Below are positions 13,264 to 21,723 of a stretch of 64,000 bases of DNA, in pieces. The DNA is from Comamonadaceae bacterium (GTDB lineage Bacteria > Pseudomonadota > Gammaproteobacteria > Burkholderiales > Burkholderiaceae_C), in NCBI GenBank assembly GCA_027488735.1, contig JAIYBB010000005.1, positions 124,001 through 188,000 of the forward strand, read 5' to 3'. Positions within the stretch are counted from its first letter, which is position 1. Each line of letters starts with the position of its first letter. The position numbers and the translations under genes are program-made. Below the pieces are notes generated by a model. The model saw only the letters and a list, made by a program, of their open reading frames with translations, ran no database searches and was not told where the DNA came from.

Positions 13264-13304
13264 TGCCGCGGCGGCGGCCCTCAGCCCAAGCCGCCGCAGC
13301 GGCA
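13264..13304 (+). terminator. Strong GC-rich hairpin after mlaB
   Basis: 15-base arms at 13264-13278 and 13290-13304 pair with one mismatch around an 11-base loop. There is no long T run after it (ACCCCTT), so it is a weak intrinsic terminator at best; it may separate mla transcripts from the next gene or protect an RNA end. It lies between the mlaB stop and the ATG at 13328. Confidence 0.5.
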
Positions 13305-13327
13305 CCCCTTAGAATAGCCAGCTTGCC

Positions 13328-14233
13328 ATGGCTGCTATCTCCTTCCAATCTGTCTCCAAAACATTCACCAATGCCCGTGGCACGTTCACCGCATTGGATC
13401 AGGTGTCTTTCGATATTCAATCCGGTGAATTTTTCGGCCTGCTCGGCCCCAACGGTGCCGGTAAAACCACCCTCATCAGCATATTGGCTGGCCTCTTAAA
13501 GTCCAGCAGCGGTGCCATCCGTGTGCATGACCTGGATGTGCAAACCCAGTCCCTGAAAGTGCGTAAGCTGCTGGGCGTGGTGCCACAAGAACTGGTGTTC
13601 GACCCGTTCTTCTCAGTGCGCGAAGCCCTGAAGTTTCAATCCGGCTATTTCGGCGTTACAGGTAACGATGCCTGGATTGATGAATTGCTCGACAACCTGG
13701 GGCTGGCAGACAAGGCCAACCACAATATGCGCCAACTCTCCGGCGGCATGAAGCGGCGTGTGCTGGTCGCGCAAGCGCTGGTGCACAAACCGCCGGTCAT
13801 CGTGCTGGATGAACCCACCGCCGGTGTCGATGTGGAATTGCGCCAAACCCTGTGGCAATTCATCGCCCGCTTGAACCGCGAAGGCCACACCGTGTTGCTG
13901 ACCACGCACTATCTGGAAGAAGCCGAGGCCCTGTGCTCGCGCATCGCCATGTTGAAGCTCGGCAAGGTCGTGGCTTTGGACGACACCAGTACCTTGTTGA
14001 AAAACGCGTCCAGCAATGTGTTGCGTTTCAAGCTCGATGCGCAATTGCCGCCCGAGCTCGCCGCGCAAGCCCGCGTGACCGGTCGCATCGTGCAATTCCC
14101 GGCGAATGACGCGGCGCAAATCGAACATTATTTGGCTGCGGTGCGCAGCGCCGGTTTGGTTGCCGAAGACGTGGAAATTCGCAAAGCCGATTTGGAAGAC
14201 GTGTTTTTGGATGTCATGGGAGCGAACGCATGA
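13328..14233 (+). CDS. ABC transporter ATP-binding protein (YadG-like)
   Basis: A 301-residue ATPase of the ABC-2 exporter class. Walker A GPNGAGKTT (~42), signature LSGGMKRRVLVAQAL, Walker B VIVLDEPTAGVDVELR and the TTHYLEEAEALCSRI block are all seen. The C-terminal ~80 residues are the regulatory extension of this class. It pairs with the next gene, which overlaps it by four bases. The likely substrate is unknown; YadGH-type exporters are widespread but poorly defined. No good ribosome binding site is visible before ATG 13328. Confidence 0.9.
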   Translation: MAAISFQSVSKTFTNARGTFTALDQVSFDIQSGEFFGLLGPNGAGKTTLISILAGLLKSSSGAIRVHDLDVQTQSLKVRKLLGVVPQELVFDPFFSVREALKFQSGYFGVTGNDAWIDELLDNLGLADKANHNMRQLSGGMKRRVLVAQALVHKPPVIVLDEPTAGVDVELRQTLWQFIARLNREGHTVLLTTHYLEEAEALCSRIAMLKLGKVVALDDTSTLLKNASSNVLRFKLDAQLPPELAAQARVTGRIVQFPANDAAQIEHYLAAVRSAGLVAEDVEIRKADLEDVFLDVMGANA

Positions 14234-14985
14234 CCGGCTGGCGCGCCCTGTTTTACAAAGAAGTGCTGCGCTTTTGGAAAGTCAGCGCGCAAACCATTGC
14301 AGCACCTGTGCTGACAGCCTTGCTCTATATGTTGATCTTCGGCCATTTGCTCGAAGGCAAAGTCACGGTGTACGACAGCGTGGGCTACACCTCGTTTTTG
14401 GTGCCGGGTCTGGTGATGATGAGCGTGTTGCAAAACGCGTTCGCCAACAGTTCATCGTCTATGGTGCAAAGCAAGATGATGGGCAATTTGGTGTTTATTT
14501 TGCTCACCCCCTTGGGTCATTGGAGTTGGTTCGCGGCTTATGTTCTGGCCGCCGTGGTGCGCGGTTTTGCGGTGGGCTTGGGCGTGTTGCTGGTCACCAT
14601 GTGGTTTGCGCCGTTGTCCGCCGTCGCGCCGCTGTGGATTCTGGTGTTCGCGCTGCTCGGTGCCTCCATGCTGGGCACGCTGGGTTTGATCGCCGGTTTG
14701 TGGGCTGACAAATTCGACCAAATGTCTTCGTTTCAAAATTTTCTGATCACGCCCATGACGTTTTTGAGTGGCGTGTTTTATTCCATCCATTCGCTGCCGT
14801 CGTTTTGGCAGCAGGTCAGCCATTTCAATCCGTTTTTCTACATGATCGACGGCTTTCGCTATGGCTTTTTCGGTGTCAGCGATGTGTCGCCATGGATCAG
14901 CTTGGCGCTGGTTGGCAGCGCCAATCTGATCGTTGCTGCCATAGCGCTGCATTTGCTGCGCACAGGTTACAAAATCCGGGGGTGA
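14230..14985 (+). CDS. ABC-2 type permease (YadH-like)
   Basis: A 251-residue membrane protein with about six helices and the ABC-2 permease motif near FLITPMTFLSGVFYSI and FNPFFYMIDGFRYGFFG (residues ~170-215). It is the membrane half of the exporter with the preceding ATPase (ATGA overlap). Substrate unknown. ibaG starts three bases after its stop, so this pair and ibaG-murA-hisG are probably one transcript. Confidence 0.9.
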   Translation: MTGWRALFYKEVLRFWKVSAQTIAAPVLTALLYMLIFGHLLEGKVTVYDSVGYTSFLVPGLVMMSVLQNAFANSSSSMVQSKMMGNLVFILLTPLGHWSWFAAYVLAAVVRGFAVGLGVLLVTMWFAPLSAVAPLWILVFALLGASMLGTLGLIAGLWADKFDQMSSFQNFLITPMTFLSGVFYSIHSLPSFWQQVSHFNPFFYMIDGFRYGFFGVSDVSPWISLALVGSANLIVAAIALHLLRTGYKIRG

Positions 14986-14988
14986 TGA

Positions 14989-15228
14989 ATGAACGCTGAA
15001 CAAATCCAAGACATGATTGCCGCCGGTCTGCCGTGTGAGCATGTGCATATTGAAGGCGACGGCCGCCATTGGTTCGGCACGATTGTGTCGGCCCAATTCG
15101 AAGGCTTGCGTTTGATTCAGCGTCACCAAATGGTGTACGGCACCTTGGGTGACAAGATGGCGAATGATGAAGTTCACGCGCTGTCGATGAAAACGTTTAC
15201 ACCGTCCGAATGGAAGGCGCAGGCCTGA
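14989..15228 (+). CDS. ibaG: BolA-family protein (IbaG-like)
   Basis: A 79-residue BolA/IbaG protein with [24 protein letters not shown] and the conserved [13 protein letters not shown] end. The short length and the position next to murA match IbaG (YrbA) rather than BolA itself. Members of the family work with monothiol glutaredoxins in iron-sulfur handling; in E. coli ibaG is also next to murA and downstream of the mla genes. murA starts 19 bases after its stop. Confidence 0.88.
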   Translation: MNAEQIQDMIAAGLPCEHVHIEGDGRHWFGTIVSAQFEGLRLIQRHQMVYGTLGDKMANDEVHALSMKTFTPSEWKAQA

Positions 15229-15247
15229 GGGCCGCTGTCGCTCGCGC

Positions 15248-16525
15248 ATGGATAAATTACGAATTCGTGGAGGCCGGCAATTGCACGGCGAGGTGTCGAT
15301 TGCAGGCGCGAAAAACGCTGCTTTGCCCGAGTTGTGCGCCGCGCTGCTGAGCGCCGACACAGTCACTTTAAGCAACGTGCCGCAGTTGCAAGACGTCAAC
15401 ACCATGCTCAAGCTGATTCGCCACATGGGCGTGAGCGCCGAGCGCAACGAAGCGGGCGACATGGTGTTGAATGCAGGTGGTTTGCACACGCCCGAAGCCC
15501 CTTACGAACTCGTGAAAACCATGCGCGCATCGGTGCTGGCACTTGGCCCTTTGCTGGCGCGTTTTGGGCACGCCAAAGTGTCTTTGCCCGGCGGTTGCGC
15601 CATCGGCACACGACCTGTTGACCAGCACATCAAAGGCTTGCAAGCCATGGGCGCGGTGATTGATGTGGAACACGGTTACATGGTGGCGCGCCTCAAGCCC
15701 GGGCTCCAGCGACTCAAAGGCGCGCGCATCGCCACCGACATGGTGACGGTGACTGGCACCGAAAACTTTTTGATGGCGGCTTGTCTGGCGGATGGCGAAA
15801 CCGTGCTGGAAAACGCCGCGCAAGAACCCGAGATTCCTGACCTCGCCGAATTGCTCATCGCCATGGGCGCGCGCATCAGCGGTCACGGCAGCAGCCGTAT
15901 CCATATTCAAGGCGTTGATGCTTTGCACGGTGCGCGGCACCAAGTGGTGGCGGACCGCATCGAAGCCGGTACGTTTTTGTGCGCGGTGGCAGCCACCGGT
16001 GGCGACGCGGTGTTGCGCCATGCGCGTGGCGACCATTTGGAAGCTGTCATCGACAAACTGCGCGACGCAGGCGTAGACATCGAGGCAGTGGATGGCGGTT
16101 TGCGTGTGCGTGCAACTGCACCAGCGCACCAGTATTTGAAAGCGCAGAGTTTTCGCACCACCGAATACCCCGGTTTCCCCACCGACATGCAAGCGCAATT
16201 CATGGTGCTCAACACGGTCGCTCAAGGCAATTCGAAGGTCACTGAAACCATTTTTGAAAACCGTTTCATGCATGTGAACGAGTTGCTGCGTTTAGGCGCA
16301 CACATCAACATAGACGGCAAAATCGCCATGGTCGAAGGTGTGCCGCAGTTGTCGGGCGCGACCGTCATGGCCACCGATTTGCGCGCCTCGGCCAGTTTGG
16401 TGATTGCCGGTTTGGTGGCCTCAGGCGACACGGTGGTGGACAGGATTTACCATTTGGACCGCGGTTACGACCGCATGGAAGACAAACTGCGCGCCCTGGG
16501 CGCGGACATCGAAAGAATCCGATGA
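15248..16525 (+). CDS. murA: UDP-N-acetylglucosamine 1-carboxyvinyltransferase
   Basis: A 425-residue protein, normal length. N-terminal [31 protein letters not shown] contains the Lys-Asn pair of the active site; [19 protein letters not shown] near residue 115 contains the Cys that attacks phosphoenolpyruvate and binds fosfomycin. [17 protein letters not shown] and [19 protein letters not shown] close the protein. It performs the first committed step of peptidoglycan precursor synthesis in the cytosol. It overlaps hisG by four bases. Confidence 0.97.
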   Translation: MDKLRIRGGRQLHGEVSIAGAKNAALPELCAALLSADTVTLSNVPQLQDVNTMLKLIRHMGVSAERNEAGDMVLNAGGLHTPEAPYELVKTMRASVLALGPLLARFGHAKVSLPGGCAIGTRPVDQHIKGLQAMGAVIDVEHGYMVARLKPGLQRLKGARIATDMVTVTGTENFLMAACLADGETVLENAAQEPEIPDLAELLIAMGARISGHGSSRIHIQGVDALHGARHQVVADRIEAGTFLCAVAATGGDAVLRHARGDHLEAVIDKLRDAGVDIEAVDGGLRVRATAPAHQYLKAQSFRTTEYPGFPTDMQAQFMVLNTVAQGNSKVTETIFENRFMHVNELLRLGAHINIDGKIAMVEGVPQLSGATVMATDLRASASLVIAGLVASGDTVVDRIYHLDRGYDRMEDKLRALGADIERIR

Positions 16526-17169
16526 GCATCACGCTGGCGCTGTCCAAGGGACGCATATTTGACGAAACACTGCCGCTGCTGCAAGCCGCAGGCATCACCG
16601 TGTTGGAAGACCCGGAGAAATCGCGCAAGCTGATTTTGCCGACCAACAACGAACAGTTGCGCGTGGTGCTGGTGCGTGCGTCTGATGTGCCGACCTACGT
16701 GGAATACGGCGGCGCTGACATGGGCGTGGCTGGTCTGGACACTTTGATCGAACACGGCAGCGCCGGTTTGTACCAGCCGCTGGATTTGAGAATCGCGCGT
16801 TGTCGCATGAGCGTGGCCGTGCCCCAAGGTTTTGATTACGCCGCCGCCGTCAAGCAAGGCGCGCGTTTGCGCGTGGCCACCAAGTACGTGGCGATTGCGC
16901 GAGACTTTTTCGCCGCCAAAGGCGTGCATGTCGATCTGGTGAAGCTGTATGGCAGCATGGAACTCGCGCCGCTCACCGGCATGGCAGACGCCATCGTCGA
17001 TCTGGTGTCCACCGGCAGCACGCTCAAGGCCAACCATTTGATCGAGGTCGAACGCATCATGGACATCAGCTCGCGCTTGGTGGTCAACCAAGCGTCGCTG
17101 AAACTCAAAACCGCCGCCATCCGTCAATTGATAGACAGCTTTGACCGCGCTACCGTCCAAACTGTTTGA
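16522..17169 (+). CDS. hisG: ATP phosphoribosyltransferase, short form
   Basis: A 215-residue enzyme, the short HisG type lacking the C-terminal regulatory ACT-like domain. Motifs: [18 protein letters not shown] at the start, and [19 protein letters not shown] near 160, which binds phosphoribosyl pyrophosphate. It joins ATP and PRPP in the first step of histidine synthesis. Short HisG enzymes need HisZ, a histidyl-tRNA synthetase paralog, as a regulatory partner; no hisZ is in this window. It starts inside the end of murA (ATGA). Confidence 0.95.
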   Translation: MSITLALSKGRIFDETLPLLQAAGITVLEDPEKSRKLILPTNNEQLRVVLVRASDVPTYVEYGGADMGVAGLDTLIEHGSAGLYQPLDLRIARCRMSVAVPQGFDYAAAVKQGARLRVATKYVAIARDFFAAKGVHVDLVKLYGSMELAPLTGMADAIVDLVSTGSTLKANHLIEVERIMDISSRLVVNQASLKLKTAAIRQLIDSFDRATVQTV

Positions 17170-17215
17170 TGCCTGTCCGCCTCACTGACCAAGCTGATTC
17201 AATACACCACTTGCC

Positions 17216-18601
17216 ATGAACGCCCGCCCACTTCGCCTGTCCACCACTCAAGCTGATTTTGAAACGGTGTTTCAGCAGCGGCTGCATTGGTCGGCCGATA
17301 CCGATGCCGCTATCGAGCAACGCGTGGCAGATATTCTTGCCGATGTGAAAGCGCGCGGCGACGCCGCCGTGCTGGACTACACCGCGCGTTTTGACGGTTT
17401 GCAAGCCGCGAGCATGGCCGATTTGGAGTTGCAGCAGTCTGATTTCAAAGCCGCGTTTGACGGTCTGCCCGAAGCGCAAAAGCGCGCCTTGCAAGACGCA
17501 GCCGCCCGCATTCGCAGCTACCACGAAGCACAGAAAAAAGCCTGCGGCGAAAGCTGGCAATACCGCGATGCCGACGGCAGTTTGCTTGGACAAAAAGTCA
17601 CGCCCTTGGATCGCGCAGGCATATATGTGCCCGGCGGCAAAGCCGCTTACCCGTCGAGTTTGTTGATGAACGCCATCCCCGCGCACGTGGCCGGTGTGGG
17701 CGAAATCATCATGGTGGTGCCCACGCCGGTGCGCGGCAGCGTGGCCACCGGCGGCGCTGCCGGTAGCGGCACGACGGCTACGCGCGGTGAGCGCAACGAA
17801 TTGGTGTTGGCCGCAGCTTATGTGGCCGGTGTCAGCCGCGCATTCACCATCGGCGGAGCGCAAGCGGTCGCGGCCATGGCCTACGGCACCGCCACCGTGC
17901 CGCGTGTGGACAAAATCACCGGTCCGGGCAATGCGTATGTGGCGGCTGCCAAGCGGCGCGTGTTCGGTACGGTGGGCATTGACATGATCGCCGGTCCTTC
18001 CGAAATTTTGGTGCTGGCCGACGGCAGCACGCCACCAGATTGGGTGGCCATGGATTTGTTCAGCCAGGCCGAGCACGATGAATTGGCGCAAAGCATCTTG
18101 CTCTGCCCAGACGCGGCCTACGTAGACGCGGTTCAAGCGTCCATCGACAAATTGCTGCCAGAGATGCCTAGGCGCGACATCATCGCCGCGTCGCTCAACG
18201 GTCGTGGCGCTTTGATACATACGCGCAGCATGCAAGAGGCCTGCGATATCAGCAACCGCATCGCGCCCGAGCATTTAGAGGTGAGCAGCAGCGATCCGCA
18301 CCAATGGGAGCCATTGCTGATTCACGCCGGCGCGATTTTTCTGGGTGCGTTCACCAGCGAAAGCTTGGGCGACTATTGCGCTGGACCGAATCACGTGCTG
18401 CCCACTTCAGGCACCGCGCGTTTTTCTTCGCCGCTGGGTGTGTACGATTTTCAAAAGCGCAGCAGCTTGATTGAAGTGTCCGAGGCTGGCGCGCAAATAC
18501 TGGGGCAGACGGCTTGCGTTTTGGCGCACGGTGAAGGTTTGCAGGCACATGCACGCGCTGCCGAGATGCGTTTAAAAAAATTGGGGTCAGACACCAATTA
18601 A
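17216..18601 (+). CDS. hisD: histidinol dehydrogenase
   Basis: A 461-residue enzyme. [44 protein letters not shown] and [18 protein letters not shown] are the family signatures; the Glu/His of QAEHDE and the His of PNHVLPT are zinc and catalytic residues. It oxidises L-histidinol to L-histidine in two NAD-dependent steps. A Gly/Ala-rich segment ([10 protein letters not shown], ~180) is a likely lineage-specific loop. The last residues, after LKKL, and the TAA stop are encoded inside a RAYT-type palindrome (18579-18601), so the original end of the gene was probably changed. hisC, which often follows hisD in related bacteria, is absent here. Confidence 0.96.
   Translation: MNARPLRLSTTQADFETVFQQRLHWSADTDAAIEQRVADILADVKARGDAAVLDYTARFDGLQAASMADLELQQSDFKAAFDGLPEAQKRALQDAAARIRSYHEAQKKACGESWQYRDADGSLLGQKVTPLDRAGIYVPGGKAAYPSSLLMNAIPAHVAGVGEIIMVVPTPVRGSVATGGAAGSGTTATRGERNELVLAAAYVAGVSRAFTIGGAQAVAAMAYGTATVPRVDKITGPGNAYVAAAKRRVFGTVGIDMIAGPSEILVLADGSTPPDWVAMDLFSQAEHDELAQSILLCPDAAYVDAVQASIDKLLPEMPRRDIIAASLNGRGALIHTRSMQEACDISNRIAPEHLEVSSSDPHQWEPLLIHAGAIFLGAFTSESLGDYCAGPNHVLPTSGTARFSSPLGVYDFQKRSSLIEVSEAGAQILGQTACVLAHGEGLQAHARAAEMRLKKLGSDTN
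18579..18601 (-). repeat. RAYT-type palindrome over the hisD stop codon
   Basis: On the minus strand it reads TTAATTGG, loop TGTCTGACC, CCAATT, then a run of seven T. It is the same element as at 1824, 1851 and 3065, reversed, with one base different from the TATCTGACC loop. The hisD TAA (18599-18601) is in its outer arm. On the minus strand the hairpin plus T run looks like an intrinsic terminator. Confidence 0.85.
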
Positions 18602-18617
18602 TTTCACCCCAAAAGGC

Positions 18618-18677
18618 GACCGTCCCCGGCGCCACAAGGGCGCGCCCTTAACACCAGGGCTATGAGCGAGGACGGTC
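18618..18677. repeat. Long-range inverted repeat with nested palindrome
   Basis: GACCGTCC (18618-18625) pairs with GGACGGTC (18670-18677). Between them lies a perfect 14-base palindrome, AAGGGCGCGCCCTT (18636-18649). The region lies between the hisD end and the convergent ABC gene and contains no gene. It may form a cruciform or a weak bidirectional terminator; no T run follows. The rest of 18602-18768 shows nothing else. Confidence 0.5.
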
Positions 18678-18768
18678 TGAAAACAGTGTGTTTACCCATC
18701 GCACATATCAGATCGGCCCAAATCAGCCAAGCTTGAGCTAATCGCCGTTCAGCGCGGGGTGTCAGGGC

Positions 18769-20601
18769 TTAATGGCTGACTTGCAGCACATGGCTCTTGA
18801 TGCTGCCTTCGTTGACATTCACCAATTGCCACAAGCGCTGGTGATAGGCTGCCACGCTGGGACGGTGTGCCACAGACACCAAAGCACCGCCTTGGCGCAT
18901 CACCATTTGCAGCAATCGTTCATAAATCACTTTTTCAGTGACCTCGTCCAGCGCACTGGTGGCCTCGTCGGCAAATACCCAGCTGGGTTGCTTCAAAAAC
19001 ACCCGGGCCATCGCCAAACGCTGCGCTTCGCCGCCGGAGAGTTGCTGGTTCCATTGACCCGCGACATCCAATTGCGAACACAGTTGCGGCAGCAAGGCAT
19101 GCTCCAGCGCTTGTTTCAGTTGCTCGTCGGTGAAGTCGTTGTCGGCATTGGGATAAGCCAAAGCATGGCGCAAAGTGCCTTCAGGGAAATACGGCCGTTG
19201 TGGGATGAACACGGCATTGGAAGGCAGCACCACAGCCTGCGAAATTGGCAGCGGTTGGTGCTTGGCATCCCAGCCGCGCACATAGGGCCAAATGCCAGCC
19301 AGCACACGCAGCAAGGTGGATTTGCCGCTGCCGGAAGGGCCGCGAATCAACACCGAATCGCCGGGACGCACTTGCAAAACCACATCATCCAGCAAGACGG
19401 TTCGGTCTGGCAGCGTGATGGTCAGCGCCGAGGTTTTCAGTTCAGTCGCTGACGGGCTGTCTGGGTCTAAAGGTTGCACCACGGCAAAAGAAATGGCGCG
19501 CAGGGTTTCCATTTGCACCGAAAAAACGCTCAAACGGTGTGTGGTGGCCGTCCAAGCCGCCAAATTGCTGTAGTTAGTGATGATCCAACTCAGGGAGTCT
19601 TGCACCCGGCCAAATGCAGAGGAAATCTGCATCAGTTCACCCAACTGTATGGTGCCTGCAAAGTAACGTGGAGCAGCCAACAATATCGGAAACACCACCG
19701 CTGCCTGACCGTAACCCGAACTGAACCAAGTGAAACGCTTTTGGACAGAAAGCAATTGTTTGAAATTGGTCACGACTTGCATAAATCGCTTTTGTAGCGA
19801 TTGGTTTTCATAAGCGGCACCGCGGTCCATCGCAATCGCTTCGCTGTACTCGCGCACCCGAATCAAATGGTGGCGGAAATCGGCCTCTAATCGCTGTTGG
19901 GCGAAATTCAATGGCGCCATGCGCCGGCCCAAGAAATGGCCGATCAAGCTACCACCGACGCAATACAACAAGGCCATCCACACCATGTAACCATGCACGG
20001 TGTATTCGTCCCCTTCAAACACAAAGGTAAAGCCGCCCGACATCACCCACAAGATGCCAATAAAAATGCTCAGCGTGGCCACCGCTTCCAGCAACCCCAT
20101 GCTGAGATCAACGGTTTGTTCGGTAAACATCTTGATGTCTTCTTGTATACGTTGATCGGGGTTGTCCGAGCCATTCAAACCGTCGCCCAAGCCGTGCGAT
20201 TGGCGCAATTCAATTTGGTAAAAAATTTGGTGGGTGGTCCAGCGTTTGAGGAAATCGCGCGTCATCCACGTGCGCCAGCGGATGGCGAGAAACTGTGTCA
20301 GGTAAAAACGGTAAACCACCACCACGATGAACGCACCGGCCAGCATGCAAAACACCTTGAGTTGTTCCCAGAACACCGCTTCGTCGCGGTTTTGCAAGGC
20401 GTCATAAAACACCCGGTTCCATTCGTTCAACTGAACCAACACATACACCAACACCAAGTTCAGGGCCACACAAGCCAGCAATAAAAACCGCGCCGACCAG
20501 CGTTCATCAGAACGGAAATAGGGCAAAGACAGCGCCCAAACCTTGCCTAGGTGTATGAGTGTCTTGCGCCAAATAGAGCGTATGGGATTAAAAATTCGCA
20601 T
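18769..20601 (-). CDS. ABC transporter with fused membrane and ATPase domains (YddA/SbmA-BacA-like)
   Basis: A 610-residue protein. The N-terminal ~380 residues hold about six helices of the ABC_membrane_2/SbmA-BacA class (LNEWNRVFYDALQNRDEAVFW, RWRTWMTRDFLKRW, DNPDQRIQEDI are diagnostic). The C-terminal ATPase has Walker A GPSGSGKST, signature LSGGEAQRLAMAR and Walker B WVFADEATSALDE. Relatives (E. coli YddA, mycobacterial Rv1819c) move peptides or cobalamin-like solutes; the substrate here is unknown. It starts six bases after the 5'-nucleotidase stop, so the two form a minus-strand operon. It converges with hisD. Confidence 0.88.
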   Translation of the reverse strand: MRIFNPIRSIWRKTLIHLGKVWALSLPYFRSDERWSARFLLLACVALNLVLVYVLVQLNEWNRVFYDALQNRDEAVFWEQLKVFCMLAGAFIVVVVYRFYLTQFLAIRWRTWMTRDFLKRWTTHQIFYQIELRQSHGLGDGLNGSDNPDQRIQEDIKMFTEQTVDLSMGLLEAVATLSIFIGILWVMSGGFTFVFEGDEYTVHGYMVWMALLYCVGGSLIGHFLGRRMAPLNFAQQRLEADFRHHLIRVREYSEAIAMDRGAAYENQSLQKRFMQVVTNFKQLLSVQKRFTWFSSGYGQAAVVFPILLAAPRYFAGTIQLGELMQISSAFGRVQDSLSWIITNYSNLAAWTATTHRLSVFSVQMETLRAISFAVVQPLDPDSPSATELKTSALTITLPDRTVLLDDVVLQVRPGDSVLIRGPSGSGKSTLLRVLAGIWPYVRGWDAKHQPLPISQAVVLPSNAVFIPQRPYFPEGTLRHALAYPNADNDFTDEQLKQALEHALLPQLCSQLDVAGQWNQQLSGGEAQRLAMARVFLKQPSWVFADEATSALDEVTEKVIYERLLQMVMRQGGALVSVAHRPSVAAYHQRLWQLVNVNEGSIKSHVLQVSH

Positions 20602-20607
20602 GAAACA

Positions 20608-21519
20608 TCAATCAGCAGGCAAAGGTGTATTTTGCACTCCGCTGGCCACATGGCCTGAAGGGACGTGGCGCGAGGCGGATTCGATGTGTCCTGTCTGGTC
20701 ATCAAAGAAGAAATCTGGCTCGAACTCGCGCAAAAACTCGCCCTTGGGCAGGCCGCCTAAAAACATGGCTTCATCTACCTGGATATTCCATTGCATCAAG
20801 GTGCGGATAGCGCGTTCATGCGCCGGGGCGCTGCGCGCCGTCACCAGTGCGGTGCGGATGCGAATGGCTGGCGTGCCCTCAGTTTGCAGCCGGTGCAAGG
20901 CGGCCAGCAAGGGCTTGAACGGTCCGGCAGACAAAGGCTGCGCCGCCTTGTCTTTCTCATGTTGTTGGAAGGCGTTCAGCCCTTGCGCCTGAAACACGCG
21001 CTCGGCCTCGTCGCTGAACAACACCGCGTCGCCGTCAAACGCAATCCGCACTTCGTTCGGGTGCGCCTCAGAGGCGTGGGCGGAATGCGGGTAGACCTGT
21101 GCAGCGGGCACACCAGCGTCCAGCGCGGCGCGCACATCGCTCAAATGGGCAGACAAAAACAAATTGGCATTCAATGGTTTGAGGTAGCGCCAAGGCGGTT
21201 GACCACGGGTGAAACTGCCGCGTTGAATGTCCAAGCCGTAATGCTGGGCAGAGCGAAACACACGCATGCCGCTGACCGGGTCGTTGCGCGACAAGATGAC
21301 AACTTCTACCCGAGCGTCCCCGGGACGGTTGAAAGCCAACAGTTTTTTAACCAGTGAAAACGCCACGCCCGGCAGCGCTGGTTGCTCCAGTCTGCCGAGT
21401 TGCAAATCCATGTAGGCGCGGTCGTCGTTTTGTTCGAAGACCTGGTTTTCTTCTTCAAAATTGAACAAGGCGCGCGAGGAAATCGCCACCACCAATTTGC
21501 CGTCCAGCGTACTCGCCAT
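20608..21519 (-). CDS. cytosolic 5'-nucleotidase (NT5C1-like family)
   Basis: A 303-residue protein of the 5'-nucleotidase family PF06189. LVVAISSRALFNFEEENQVFE opens the protein; RNDPVSGMRVFRSAQHYGLDI, the SAHLSDVRAALDAGVPAAQVYP block and RIAFDGDAVLFSDEAE (DGD, metal/phosphate binding) follow; VDEAMFLGGLPKGEFLREFEPDFFFDDQ ends the catalytic part. It should dephosphorylate nucleoside monophosphates in the cytosol. The ATG is preceded by AAGGTGA, which itself lies at the end of a truncated upstream reading frame. Confidence 0.88.
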   Translation of the reverse strand: MASTLDGKLVVAISSRALFNFEEENQVFEQNDDRAYMDLQLGRLEQPALPGVAFSLVKKLLAFNRPGDARVEVVILSRNDPVSGMRVFRSAQHYGLDIQRGSFTRGQPPWRYLKPLNANLFLSAHLSDVRAALDAGVPAAQVYPHSAHASEAHPNEVRIAFDGDAVLFSDEAERVFQAQGLNAFQQHEKDKAAQPLSAGPFKPLLAALHRLQTEGTPAIRIRTALVTARSAPAHERAIRTLMQWNIQVDEAMFLGGLPKGEFLREFEPDFFFDDQTGHIESASRHVPSGHVASGVQNTPLPAD

Positions 21520-21522
21520 GTG

Positions 21523-21627
21523 TCACCTTAATCGCACGAACTGATTGAGTTGAATGATGGGCAACATGACCGCCAGCACGATCAGCATCACCACCGCCCC
21601 CATGGTAACAACCAGCCACAGTGGCAT
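21523..21627 (-). pseudogene. Possible remnant of a GspF-type membrane protein C-terminus
   Basis: A short minus-strand frame encodes a 34-residue hydrophobic segment ending MLPIIQLNQFVRLR-stop, four bases before the 5'-nucleotidase ATG. It resembles the last helix of type II secretion GspF/PilC proteins (hydrophobic helix, then LPI-x-LNQ). The frame stays open upstream through the porin terminator, but there is no room for a full gene. It could equally be a tiny membrane protein or chance. Its end carries the AAGGTGA used by the 5'-nucleotidase. Confidence 0.35.
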
Positions 21628-21654
21628 TTTGCCGATCCATGACAAGCCTTCATG

Positions 21655-21686
21655 AAAAAACCCGCTGTGTTGCCACAGCGGGTTTT
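21655..21686 (-). terminator. Intrinsic terminator of the silent porin
   Basis: Read on the minus strand: AACCCGCTGTG, GCAA loop, CACAGCGGGTT, then a T run. The stem is perfect. It lies just after the stop of the porin at 21724, so that gene keeps its termination signal although its start codon is missing. Confidence 0.9.
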
Positions 21687-21723
21687 GGTTTCAAACCATC
21701 AACTGGACAAAGCCAGCGTCAGA

